The notes beneath the pieces were generated by a model, which had not been told where the DNA came from, ran no database searches, and was given only the letters and a program-made list of their open reading frames with translations. From UBA5078 sp051252515 (GTDB lineage: Bacteria > Pseudomonadota > Gammaproteobacteria > Pseudomonadales > Pseudohongiellaceae), in NCBI GenBank assembly GCA_051252515.1, contig JBPOFS010000006.1, positions 124,001 through 188,000 of the forward strand: 64,000 nucleotides of DNA, read 5' to 3'. Below, piece after piece: positions 8,827-18,139 of the stretch. The position numbers were made by a program, and so were the translations under genes. The first letter of the stretch is position 1. Each line of letters begins with the position of its first letter.

Positions 8827-10062
8827 CTACAAATTTTTCTTTACCCAAGCGCTAAACTTTTCCCCAAAACTGATCTTCAATTCTTTAGGAGTAACGACCC
8901 CTTCACGATCCTGCTGTTGCTTCACCCCATAAAGAAGTAAGCCCACACCAGTGGAGTAAATTGGATTGCGAACGATGTCGGATAGACCTTTCACATTCTG
9001 CGGAACCCCTATGCGTACCGGCGCGTGAAATATCTCTTCGGCTAACTCTACAACACCTTCCATTTTCGAGGTGCCACCGGTTAGTACGATTCCTGCAGCA
9101 AGCATGTTCTCGAACCCACTTCGCTGCACTTCGGCTCGGATCAACGTAAACAGTTCGTCATAACGCGGCTCGACTACTTCGGCCAATGCTTGTCTTGATA
9201 GCTCGCGCGGCGGTCTATCGCCAACACTTGGCACCTTAATGGTTTCGCCAACATTTGCTAATTGGGTAAGCGCGCAGGCGTACTTAATTTTAATCTCGTC
9301 AGCGTTCTCTGTTGGAGTACGCAGTGCCATAGCAATATCGTTAGTAACCTGGTCGCCAGCGATTGGAATGACGCCCGTATGACGAATAGCCCCTTCTGTG
9401 AAGATAGCGATGTCAGAGGTCCCACCACCAATATCAACCAAGCACACGCCTAGCTCTTTCTCATCTTCTGTTAACACCGCGTAACTAGAGGCAAGTTGTT
9501 CCAGAATTATTTCTTCGGTCACTAGCCCACAACGCTTGATACATTTTTCGATATTTTGAGCGGCATTGATGGCACAAGTGACTAGATGCACCTTGGCTTC
9601 TAATCGAACACCCGACATACCTAGAGGCTCTTTTACGCCTTCTTGCGAATCAATCACGTATTCCTGAGGCAGAATGTGTAACACTTTCTGATCAGCAGGA
9701 ATCGCTACAGCTTGTGCCGCATCGATCACGCGTTCGATATCGGCACGTGTCACTTCCCCATCTCGAATTGCGACAATCCCGTGGGAGTTCATGCTGCGGA
9801 TATGGCTACCGGCAATACCGGCATAGACAGAGTGTATTTGACACCCAGCCATCAACTCGGCTTCTTCTATTGCGCGTTGAATAGACTCCACAGTGGATTC
9901 AATATTAACAACCGTGCCCTTTTTCAAACCTCGCGAACGGTGGCTTCCAATACCGACGATGTCGAGGCTTCCATCTGCCTTGATATCGCCGACAATTGCT
10001 ACGACTTTCGAGGTCCCGATATCCAAGCCAACGATTAGATTCCCGCGTACTGTTTCGCTCAT
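8827..10062 (-). CDS. ftsA: Cell division protein FtsA
   Basis: Actin-like ATPase that ties FtsZ filaments to the inner membrane. 411 residues with the phosphate-binding start LDIGTSK (about 14-20), the second phosphate loop D-I-G-G-G-T-S near 210, and a C-terminal amphipathic helix (KFSAWVKKNL) that is the membrane target sequence. AGGAG lies about 10 bases before the ATG. Confidence 0.98.
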   Translation of the reverse strand: MSETVRGNLIVGLDIGTSKVVAIVGDIKADGSLDIVGIGSHRSRGLKKGTVVNIESTVESIQRAIEEAELMAGCQIHSVYAGIAGSHIRSMNSHGIVAIRDGEVTRADIERVIDAAQAVAIPADQKVLHILPQEYVIDSQEGVKEPLGMSGVRLEAKVHLVTCAINAAQNIEKCIKRCGLVTEEIILEQLASSYAVLTEDEKELGVCLVDIGGGTSDIAIFTEGAIRHTGVIPIAGDQVTNDIAMALRTPTENADEIKIKYACALTQLANVGETIKVPSVGDRPPRELSRQALAEVVEPRYDELFTLIRAEVQRSGFENMLAAGIVLTGGTSKMEGVVELAEEIFHAPVRIGVPQNVKGLSDIVRNPIYSTGVGLLLYGVKQQQDREGVVTPKELKISFGEKFSAWVKKNL

Positions 10063-10129
10063 AATCCGCGCACTCCTGAGGCTCGTGTTAACAACACTTG
10101 GCTATCAATTTCCATCTCGTTCACTGTGT

Positions 10130-10960
10130 TCATTTCGAAGCAACCCCGGCTGGCATAACTGTCTTATTCCTTATTGATATTCCATTGCTATAACGCAAAT
10201 CTATAGCTTCGATCTGCTCAAGCTGCGCATAAAGATGTTGTGAGAAAAACCTGACGAAACGTTCCATTCGTTCCATGACGTTGCTGCGCCCAATACTTAC
10301 TCGCAAATCGTTGTCCATATGCAAGATCCAACTACCTCGATCGCTTAGATCTATTTCACGCACTCGCAAGCCAGTATCCGAAAGCATTTGCGAAAACACT
10401 TGGTACTGCTCCATGACTTTACGCTCCATTCCTTCTGGTCCCTGCAGCAATGGCAAGGTTAAGTCATCTGTGCGCAGCTCTGGGGCGAAACTCTCGCCAT
10501 ACTGATTCAAAAGGTGCCGATCTCCCCACCGCGCGATAGCGATCTCCTCGGTTATGGCCACTGACAAAGTATCTGGCCAAGTACGGGTAATCACTGCCTT
10601 TTCAATCCAAGGATCCGCCTCTAACTGCGCTTTAATCGCCTGAACATCCAATGCAAAAAAACCGGCATTCAGATGTGCGGCTAATGCCGAGCGAATATTG
10701 CCCTCGTCAGCGCGCTGTAGCTCATTTGCCATTTGCACGACGCGGATCGGCTTGTTGACGTAAGCGTTAATCTGATCGCTGTTCTGACTGACCAACAACG
10801 CCATCGAGAAAACCAAAACCGTCATCAATAGACCCACGTGGCTTTTTCTCGCAGGCTTAGCCTCTTGAGACTTCTCCTTTTGCAAAGGCACGGCTCCACG
10901 CGGAATATCTCTAATTCCCCCGTGAGCAGTAAATCCTTGTCTTTGCGTTGGTCTCGTCAT
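10130..10960 (-). CDS. ftsQ: Cell division protein FtsQ
   Basis: Bitopic divisome protein that recruits FtsB/FtsL. 276 residues: basic cytoplasmic N terminus (about 1-40), one membrane segment at about 42-58, a POTRA domain (about 70-140) and a beta domain. The sequence E-A-D-P-W-I-E-K-A in the POTRA region is family-typical. It lies between ddl and ftsA as expected. Confidence 0.95.
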   Translation of the reverse strand: MTRPTQRQGFTAHGGIRDIPRGAVPLQKEKSQEAKPARKSHVGLLMTVLVFSMALLVSQNSDQINAYVNKPIRVVQMANELQRADEGNIRSALAAHLNAGFFALDVQAIKAQLEADPWIEKAVITRTWPDTLSVAITEEIAIARWGDRHLLNQYGESFAPELRTDDLTLPLLQGPEGMERKVMEQYQVFSQMLSDTGLRVREIDLSDRGSWILHMDNDLRVSIGRSNVMERMERFVRFFSQHLYAQLEQIEAIDLRYSNGISIRNKTVMPAGVASK

Positions 10961-10977
10961 TGCCTATCGGCACCCTT

Positions 10978-11913
10978 TCAATGTGTCGTTGTCAAAATTC
11001 GTATTAATAGATCTGCAAAACTCAGCCCGTTCGCTGTGGCCGCCACTGGCACCAGTGAGTGGTCTGTCATTCCAGGAACCGTATTCACTTCCAAAAGAAA
11101 TATTTGCCCACTCTCATCACACATAAGGTCGACCCTTCCCCAACCCGTGCACCCCAACGCATTGAAGGCATTCAATGACAACTCTTGCAGTGCCTTAGTT
11201 GCGTCAGCTGTAATCGGAGCTGGACATAAATACTGCGTATCGTTCGCTACATATTTCGCGTCATAGTCATAAAACTTATGCGGTGTGTGCAGCTCGATCA
11301 CGGGCAAAGCCTCGCCATCGAGAATCGACACAGTAAACTCTGTGCCTTGAATATATTGCTCTGCCATAACTTCAGAGTCATAAGCGTTCGCGCGAGCATA
11401 GGCCTCACGCAATTGTTCGGCGTTATCGACTATCGACATGCCAATGCTTGAGCCTTCACGTACCGGTTTCACTACTGCAACCCCAAGCACATTGATCACT
11501 GCTTGCCAGTCGGTATCAGCGTTAAGGTCGAAAAACTTAGGCGTTGGCAAATTAAGTTGCTGCCAAATATATTTAGTACGAACTTTATCCATGGCCAATG
11601 CCGAGGCAAGCACGCCACTACCGGTGTAAGGAATCTCTAAAAATTCCAACAAACCCTGAAGCGTTCCATCTTCGCCACCACGACCGTGCAACACGTTAAA
11701 TACACGTTGAACTTTCTGAGCTTGAAGCTGCGCTGGAAGATCATGCTTAGCATCAATTCCCACCACATCAACACCCGCTGCCGCTAATGCGTTCAATACG
11801 GCTTCGCCACTCTTAAGCGAGACTTCTCGCTCCGCAGAGTTTCCACCCATCACTACAGCCACGCGCCCTAATTGCGCAATGTTAGTTTGAGTATTCGAAT
11901 TCGTATTAGTCAT
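10978..11913 (-). CDS. ddlB: D-alanine--D-alanine ligase (Ddl)
   Basis: ATP-grasp enzyme making the D-Ala-D-Ala dipeptide for MurF. The start G-G-N-S-A-E-R-E-V-S-L and the C-terminal E-V-N-T-V-P-G-M-T-D-H-S-L metal-binding motif are diagnostic. The open frame extends to an ATG at 11946 that overlaps the murC stop by one base. I prefer the ATG at 11913 (MTNTNSN), because GAGG and GGAA precede it and the extra 11 residues (MMQGPGEVGNN) are mostly encoded by that ribosome site. About 311 residues from there. Confidence 0.96.
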   Translation of the reverse strand: MTNTNSNTQTNIAQLGRVAVVMGGNSAEREVSLKSGEAVLNALAAAGVDVVGIDAKHDLPAQLQAQKVQRVFNVLHGRGGEDGTLQGLLEFLEIPYTGSGVLASALAMDKVRTKYIWQQLNLPTPKFFDLNADTDWQAVINVLGVAVVKPVREGSSIGMSIVDNAEQLREAYARANAYDSEVMAEQYIQGTEFTVSILDGEALPVIELHTPHKFYDYDAKYVANDTQYLCPAPITADATKALQELSLNAFNALGCTGWGRVDLMCDESGQIFLLEVNTVPGMTDHSLVPVAATANGLSFADLLIRILTTTH

Positions 11914-11945
11914 ATTATTTCCAACCTCACCAGGCCCCTGCATCA

Positions 11946-13382
11946 TTAAAGTATGAGACCTTGTTCGCTCAATTGTTTCGCTAAGGCCCCAACACTACCG
12001 GCGCCCTGTGTAATCACAATATCTCCATCCCGTAGCACTTCTGTCAGCACTTTTCGTATATCCACTTCGTCTTGAACGTACACTGGGTCTACACGACCCC
12101 TTGCTCTGATGCTGCGACACAAACTACGCGAATCCGCACCTGGAATAGCGTCCTCTCCAGCGGAGTACACTTCCAACATTAGCAATACGTCGACATCCGA
12201 TAACACAATGACGAAATCTTCATAGAGATCCTTTGTCCGCGTATATCGGTGCGGTTGATAGATCATAACAATACGAGAATCAGGCCAGCCTGCTCGCAAA
12301 GCAGCGATCGTGGCGGCCACTTCGGTTGGGTGATGCCCGTAGTCATCAAGAAGCATTGCCATCCCATCACGGACAGGGAAGTTGCCTTGCATCTCGAATC
12401 GACGCCCAACTCCCTGAAACTTACTCAAGCCCGCAAAGATATGCTCATCGCTAATGCCTTCATCGCTAGCAATAGCGACTGCCGCTGCCGCATTCAGAGC
12501 GTTATGACGACCAGGGATATTCAAACTAACCTTGAGGGTGCCTTCGCGTTCAGGGCGCACGATCTCAAATTGTGTGTATTGACGATCTTGTGTCAAATTA
12601 ACAATTCGGTAGTCAGCGCTATCGGAAAAACCATAAGTCAAAGTAGGTCGAGCGACTTGAGGAAGTATTTCCGCCACCACTGGATCATCGATGCACATCA
12701 CTGCCAAACCGTAGAAAGGCAAGTTGTGTAAAAATTCTATGAAGTACTTCTTAAGCTTGTTGAAGTCACCGTCATAGGTACTCATATGATCCGCGTCAAT
12801 ATTAGTGACCACTGTGACCATTGGCTGCAAGTGAATGAATGAAGCATCACTCTCATCCGCCTCTGCCACCAAATAACGGCTCTCCCCTAAACCAGCATTC
12901 GCTCCGGCACTATTCAACAAACCACCAATAACGAAAGTTGGATCTAAGCCGGCTTCGGCAAAAATGGATGCAACTAAGCTTGTCGTTGTCGTCTTGCCAT
13001 GCGTTCCGGCAATCGCTATGCCGTGACGATAGCGCATTAATTCGGCGAGCATTTCCGCGCGTGGAATAATTGGACGACCCGCTTCGCGCGCGGCAATTAA
13101 CTCTGGATTCTCTGGGTCTACCGCACTGGAGTAAACCACGACATCGGCTGTCTCTACATTCTCCATACGGTGTCCAACAAATACTGTCGCACCCAGACTC
13201 ACGAGACGCTGCGTAACAGCAGAGGCTCTAATATCAGACCCAGTAATTGCATAACCTTGATTAAGCAACACTTCCGCAATGCCACACATGCCAGCCCCTC
13301 CAATACCTACGAAATGAATCGTCTTAATACGACGCATCTCAGGTACGGGGTTTGACTTAGTCTGTTTACGAATTCCAGTCAT
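11946..13382 (-). CDS. murC: UDP-N-acetylmuramate--L-alanine ligase (MurC)
   Basis: Adds L-Ala to UDP-MurNAc. About 478 residues: Rossmann domain with G-I-G-G-A-G-M, the ATP loop GTHGKTTT (about 126-133), and a C-terminal Mur-ligase domain containing DDYGHHPTE. I chose the ATG at 13382, which follows AGAGGAAG at close but workable spacing and lies 7 bases past the murG stop; an upstream start at 13409 would overlap murG. The stop overlaps an alternative ddl ATG (TAATG). Confidence 0.97.
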   Translation of the reverse strand: MTGIRKQTKSNPVPEMRRIKTIHFVGIGGAGMCGIAEVLLNQGYAITGSDIRASAVTQRLVSLGATVFVGHRMENVETADVVVYSSAVDPENPELIAAREAGRPIIPRAEMLAELMRYRHGIAIAGTHGKTTTTSLVASIFAEAGLDPTFVIGGLLNSAGANAGLGESRYLVAEADESDASFIHLQPMVTVVTNIDADHMSTYDGDFNKLKKYFIEFLHNLPFYGLAVMCIDDPVVAEILPQVARPTLTYGFSDSADYRIVNLTQDRQYTQFEIVRPEREGTLKVSLNIPGRHNALNAAAAVAIASDEGISDEHIFAGLSKFQGVGRRFEMQGNFPVRDGMAMLLDDYGHHPTEVAATIAALRAGWPDSRIVMIYQPHRYTRTKDLYEDFVIVLSDVDVLLMLEVYSAGEDAIPGADSRSLCRSIRARGRVDPVYVQDEVDIRKVLTEVLRDGDIVITQGAGSVGALAKQLSEQGLIL

Positions 13383-13389
13383 GCTTCCT

Positions 13390-14493
13390 CTATCCTTTGC
13401 AAGCAGCAATGCATTGTTGTGCGACTAGCTCATTGGCATCCAATCGAGCAGTTTTACGTGCTTGCTGGGCCATCGTTTGTAATTCAGAGCGATCACCTTG
13501 ATGAAACGCCAAGAGCTCATATAAGCCATCTTCAGAAAGATCTTTTTGCTGTATCAATACCGCTGCATTTTGTTCACTTAAACTTTCCGCATTTCGCGTC
13601 TGATGATCATCCACCGCATGCGGGTAAGGAACGAGTATTGACGCTATTCCAGCCGCAGCCACTTCACTCACTGTCAAAGCACCTGCTCTGCAAACAACAA
13701 TGTCAGCCCACTCGTACGCGGCAGCCATATCAGTGATGAAAGGTTCAACTCTGCAAGCATCGTTAATGCTTAGTCCTGCTTGTGCATACGCTTGTGTTGC
13801 AGCGTCTATGTTATTTTTCCCGACTTGGTGCCAAATTTGTGGCCGTGTTTCTGACGAGAATCTATTCAATACTTTGGGCATCAACGTATTGAAAACCATA
13901 GCGCCAAGACTGCCACCAATCACAAGAATACGTAGTGGCGAATCAGACTCAGCATAGTGCTTAGCGGCTAAGGCACTGATTTCCGTGCGCACTGGATTAC
14001 CCGTGGTAAGGGCTTGCACCGACGCAGGAAATGTCTCAGGAAACGCCTGCATTACGGCATTGGCGATTCGCGAAAGTAGTCGATTACTGAATCCCGCAAT
14101 GGCGTTTTGCTCATGAATCAAAAGTTTACGACCAGAAAGCTTAGCCGCGACACCACCCGGTCCAGTGACATAACCTCCCATTCCTAACACGCAGCAAGGC
14201 TGTACTTTACGAATCACTTTTAGCGCCTGAAAGATGGCACTTACAATCATAAAGGGAGCCGTAATAAGGCTTCGCAAACCTTTGCCTCTTAAGCCTCTCG
14301 CCTCAATGAGATGCAAGGGAATATCGGTATCACTAAGCACATCAACTTCAAGGCCTCGTGCCGTCCCTAACCACTCAGTACGATAACCCTGACTCTGCAA
14401 GGTGCGGGCAATACTCAGCGCTGGAAAAATATGCCCGCCAGTGCCGCCAGCCATAATCAAAACAGTGCCTAAATTTTTAGCTTGTGTAAGCAT
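13390..14493 (-). CDS. murG: Lipid II synthase MurG (undecaprenyl-PP-MurNAc-pentapeptide GlcNAc transferase)
   Basis: Peripheral inner-membrane GT28 glycosyltransferase converting lipid I to lipid II. 367 residues. The N-terminal G-loop GGTGGH is at 16-21, a second G-loop (G-G-S-L-G-A) near 193, and the UDP-GlcNAc site includes C-R-A-G-A-L-T. The ATG overlaps the ftsW stop by one base (TGATG), which suggests translational coupling. Confidence 0.98.
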   Translation of the reverse strand: MLTQAKNLGTVLIMAGGTGGHIFPALSIARTLQSQGYRTEWLGTARGLEVDVLSDTDIPLHLIEARGLRGKGLRSLITAPFMIVSAIFQALKVIRKVQPCCVLGMGGYVTGPGGVAAKLSGRKLLIHEQNAIAGFSNRLLSRIANAVMQAFPETFPASVQALTTGNPVRTEISALAAKHYAESDSPLRILVIGGSLGAMVFNTLMPKVLNRFSSETRPQIWHQVGKNNIDAATQAYAQAGLSINDACRVEPFITDMAAAYEWADIVVCRAGALTVSEVAAAGIASILVPYPHAVDDHQTRNAESLSEQNAAVLIQQKDLSEDGLYELLAFHQGDRSELQTMAQQARKTARLDANELVAQQCIAACKG

Positions 14494-15680
14494 CAGCGTT
14501 TTCCTCGCTGAGCAGTTGGCATTGATTGCTGATCGTGCTCAAACTGAATTCGCACTAGAATCGCCACCATGAAACAACTTACTAACAGACTATTACCGCC
14601 ATAACTGAGGAACGGTAAGGTCAAGCCTTTCGTTGGCAGCAAACCAATATTCACTCCGACATTGATCAAAGTTTGACAGGCAAACAACATGGCAATACCG
14701 TAAGCAATGTAGGCAGAAAAGAGCTTGCCACTCGCCTCAACCCTGCGTCCGATCGCAAACGCTTGCGCCACCAAAGCGACAAACAAACCGATAATGACGC
14801 TAACCCCAATAAAGCCAAATTCTTCAGCCACAATCGCCAATACGAAATCCGTATGAGCCTCGGGAAGGAAGTAGAGTTTCTGAATACTATTCCCTAAGCC
14901 TTCACCGAAAAACCCACCACGACCAAAAGCAATCAACGCTTGCGTCAACTGATAGCCCTCGCCATACACATATTCGGCAGCCCAAGGGTTAAGAAACGAG
15001 GAGAATCGATCGAGTACATACGGCTTCATAATGGCCAATATGATCACGGATCCCAAACACGCAGTTAACACCAACACAAAACGATGTAATTTGGCCCCGG
15101 CCAGAAAAATCATGCTGAAACAGGTTCCGATCATAATCACCATCGCGCCGTGATCAGGCTCAAAGTGCAACAACACAATAGCCGCTGCGAGAATCAACAT
15201 TGGCTTTCCGAACCCCACCCACGTCGCGATGACCTCTTCACGACGACGCTCAAGATAAGCGCCAAGATAGAATACGAAAAACAGCTTAGCCATTTCCGAT
15301 GGTTGCAAATTGTAGAAACCAAGATCGATCCAACGCGCACTGCCATTGACGACCTTTCCGATACCAGGGACTAGCACTAACACAAGAAGAATAAATGAGG
15401 AGACCAAAAGGAGGCCGCTGAAGTTGTACCAGAAGCGCACCGGGATATTCAAAGTGACGGCAACGATGCCCACTGACAACACGCAGAAGAACAACTGACG
15501 CTTCATATAGAAGAATGGGTCACCATACTGACTGTTAGCGATCTCTACAGACGCAGAGGTCATCATCAACAAACCCACTGTCATCAAAACAAACATGATG
15601 ATCAACAGTGCATTTGGCTTGTAGTTTAATGGTTGGCGCCCCTGTATTGCGCTGTAAACCGAAAGAGAAGGCGTACTCAT
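14493..15680 (-). CDS. ftsW: Septal peptidoglycan polymerase FtsW
   Basis: SEDS-family glycosyltransferase that works with FtsI at the septum. 395 residues with about ten membrane helices. Family signatures include G-S-A-R-W-I-D-L-G, the L-Q-P-S-E stretch, and the C-terminal L-P-F-L-S-Y-G-G-N-S. The ATG overlaps the murD stop by 4 bases (ATGA). Confidence 0.98.
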   Translation of the reverse strand: MSTPSLSVYSAIQGRQPLNYKPNALLIIMFVLMTVGLLMMTSASVEIANSQYGDPFFYMKRQLFFCVLSVGIVAVTLNIPVRFWYNFSGLLLVSSFILLVLVLVPGIGKVVNGSARWIDLGFYNLQPSEMAKLFFVFYLGAYLERRREEVIATWVGFGKPMLILAAAIVLLHFEPDHGAMVIMIGTCFSMIFLAGAKLHRFVLVLTACLGSVIILAIMKPYVLDRFSSFLNPWAAEYVYGEGYQLTQALIAFGRGGFFGEGLGNSIQKLYFLPEAHTDFVLAIVAEEFGFIGVSVIIGLFVALVAQAFAIGRRVEASGKLFSAYIAYGIAMLFACQTLINVGVNIGLLPTKGLTLPFLSYGGNSLLVSCFMVAILVRIQFEHDQQSMPTAQRGKR

Positions 15681-17032
15681 TGCAAGCCCTCCACTGTCTC
15701 AGCAAATACACGACCTCTATGGGTGAAATCACTAAACATATCGAAGCTAGCGCAGGCCGGAGAAAGCAATACCGCATCTCCTTCGCTCGCTTTCTCAGCA
15801 GCAATCTGCACGGCTTCTGGCAAGCTGTTCGCAAAAATCACTTCGATCGAGCCTTTAAGTGTCGCAGCAATATTCTTTGCATCACGCCCAATCAAGATGG
15901 CAAGTTTCACAAACTTTTCGACGACGGGGGCCATCATTGAGAAATCGGCACCTTTATCAACACCGCCAGCGATGAGGACTAACTTTCCACGAATCAACTC
16001 ACCGAGACTTTCAATGGCAACGATGCTCGCGCCAACATTAGTGCCCTTCGAGTCGTTGTAATAGTCGACACCCCGTAATGTTCTCAACCACTGGCAACGA
16101 TGTGGCAAACCTGCAAACATCTCCAGTGCTTTAATCATTGACGTATGAGACAAGCCCACCGCATCGCCAAGTGCCAATGCCGCAAGTGCGTTGGCAATAT
16201 TATGTTTGCCGGCAATTTTTAACGAATGCACACTTATTACGCGCTCTTCTCCGCAGGCAAGATAAGCTTGTCCGTTGTCTTCAATGACTCCCCACTGACC
16301 TTTCATCGGAGCGTCTAAACCAAAACTTGCGACAGTGGTAGCAGCCACATCCCAAGGCTGTGAAGCCGAGTCGTCTCTGTTAACAATAGCGTTGTCTACT
16401 CCTGCAAATATGCGCTGTTTTGCCGCTTCATATTCGTGCTTGCTTGCATAACGATCCATATGGTCGTCACTCACATTGAGAATGACCGCCGCCTTTGCTG
16501 CTAACCGTGGCGTCGTCTCAAGCTGGAAACTAGAAAGCTCTAGAATATAAATATCTTTGGGAGCTTGTCGCAGAAGGTCCAGCGCTGGCGCCGCTTGCTC
16601 TCCGTCTAAATTACCGCCAAGCCCTACACTCAAGCCAGACTCGCGCATCATCATCGCAAGCAATGTGACGACTGTGCTCTTACCGTTAGAACCGGTCACG
16701 GCCACGATCGGTTGCTGCACCGCGGCGCAGAACACAGCAATATCGCCCACAATACGAACACCCGCCTTTGCCGCAGCTTTGATTTGCGGTGTTTGCAAAC
16801 TGACACCTGGGCTAAGCAGCAGTTCGTCCGCGCGACAAAGCAGCTCTTCTGAGAATTCCCCAAGGCTTAACGCCACGTCAGGAAATTCTAGTTTGAACTG
16901 AGCAAGACCAGGAGGGTTAAGACGGCTATCGACGACTTCGAACGGTTCATTTTTTGCGCGCAAATAGCGGGCACAGGATAAACCTGTTGTTCCTAAGCCC
17001 ACTATAATTCGATGTAATTGCGTCACAAACAA
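15677..17032 (-). CDS. murD: UDP-MurNAc-L-alanine--D-glutamate ligase (MurD)
   Basis: Adds D-Glu to UDP-MurNAc-L-Ala. 451 residues: N-terminal nucleotide-binding domain (G-L-G-T-T-G), ATP loop TGSNGKST at about 113-120, and the conserved N-D-S-K-G-T-N motif in the C-terminal half. It follows mraY by 24 bases and overlaps ftsW. Confidence 0.97.
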   Translation of the reverse strand: MFVTQLHRIIVGLGTTGLSCARYLRAKNEPFEVVDSRLNPPGLAQFKLEFPDVALSLGEFSEELLCRADELLLSPGVSLQTPQIKAAAKAGVRIVGDIAVFCAAVQQPIVAVTGSNGKSTVVTLLAMMMRESGLSVGLGGNLDGEQAAPALDLLRQAPKDIYILELSSFQLETTPRLAAKAAVILNVSDDHMDRYASKHEYEAAKQRIFAGVDNAIVNRDDSASQPWDVAATTVASFGLDAPMKGQWGVIEDNGQAYLACGEERVISVHSLKIAGKHNIANALAALALGDAVGLSHTSMIKALEMFAGLPHRCQWLRTLRGVDYYNDSKGTNVGASIVAIESLGELIRGKLVLIAGGVDKGADFSMMAPVVEKFVKLAILIGRDAKNIAATLKGSIEVIFANSLPEAVQIAAEKASEGDAVLLSPACASFDMFSDFTHRGRVFAETVEGLQ

Positions 17033-17056
17033 ACCCTTTTTAAAACGTAAAATTTT

Positions 17057-18139
17057 CTAGCGTAACTTCAATGTGGCCAGTCCAAACAAAACAAGCATCA
17101 CTGTGATAATCCAGAAACGAACGATCACACGCGGCTCAGGCCATCCTTTCAATTCAAAATGATGGTGAAGCGGCGCCATGCGAAATATTCGTTTGCCGGT
17201 TAACTTGAAAGAACCCACTTGCAAGATCACTGACACTGTCTCCATTACGAAAATACCTCCCATAATGAAGAGCACAATCTCGTGACGCGCGATAATTGCT
17301 ACCACGCCCAATGCGGCGCCAAGCGCCAATGCCCCTACATCCCCCATAAATACTTGTGCGGGGTAGGTGTTAAACCATAGGAACCCCAATCCAGCGCCCA
17401 CTAAGGTGCCGCAGAAAATAACTAATTCGCCCGCACCTGCCACGTATGGAATGCGTAGGTACTCGGAGAACTCCACGTGTCCCGCAAGATAAGCAATAAT
17501 GCCCAAAGCCCCACCCACCATCACGGTTGGCAGAATAGCCAAACCGTCAAGGCCATCGGTCAAGTTCACAGCATTACTGCTACCCACAATGACAAAATAG
17601 GAAATCACGATATAGAGAATACCGATGTTCAGAGAGACGTCTTTGAAGAAAGGAATTATGTAATGGGTTTCTGCTGGCCCGATTGCTGAAAAATACAGGA
17701 ATAACGAAGCACCAAGACCCGCCACGGATTGCCAGAAATACTTCCAGCGCGCGGGCAAACCTTTCGGGTCTTTCTCGAATACTTTTCGATAATCATCAAC
17801 CCAACCGATCGCACCAAACATTAGCGTGACAGCTAGAGTAGTCCATACATAATGATTACTCAGGTCAGACCATAGCAGTGTGCTGAAAACCATACTGACA
17901 ATAATCAACGCACCGCCCATAGTGGGAGTGCCGGCTTTACTCAGGTGGCTCTGAGGCCCATCGTCACGGACGACTTGACCGATTTGCAGTTGGTTCAGAC
18001 GACGAATCATCCAAGGACCAATCAATAGAGATATCAACAATGCAGTCAGTAAACTAAAAATGCCGCGTACAGTAATGTACTGAAATACAGCGAAGCCGCT
18101 ATCGATCTGAGTTAGATAACTTGTAAGCCATACCAGCAT
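17057..18139 (-). CDS. mraY: Phospho-MurNAc-pentapeptide transferase (MraY)
   Basis: Makes lipid I on the inner membrane. 360 residues, about ten membrane helices. Catalytic aspartates sit in W-V-D-D-Y-R and N-L-T-D-G-L-D-G-L; M-A-P-L-H-H-H-F-E is the cytoplasmic histidine loop. The start overlaps the murF stop by one base (TAATG). Confidence 0.98.
   Translation of the reverse strand: MLVWLTSYLTQIDSGFAVFQYITVRGIFSLLTALLISLLIGPWMIRRLNQLQIGQVVRDDGPQSHLSKAGTPTMGGALIIVSMVFSTLLWSDLSNHYVWTTLAVTLMFGAIGWVDDYRKVFEKDPKGLPARWKYFWQSVAGLGASLFLYFSAIGPAETHYIIPFFKDVSLNIGILYIVISYFVIVGSSNAVNLTDGLDGLAILPTVMVGGALGIIAYLAGHVEFSEYLRIPYVAGAGELVIFCGTLVGAGLGFLWFNTYPAQVFMGDVGALALGAALGVVAIIARHEIVLFIMGGIFVMETVSVILQVGSFKLTGKRIFRMAPLHHHFELKGWPEPRVIVRFWIITVMLVLFGLATLKLR

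Noticed and set aside
12249..12731. A 160-codon frame antisense to murC
   Set aside because: Shadow frame opposite a certain murC; sequence has no domain-like features.
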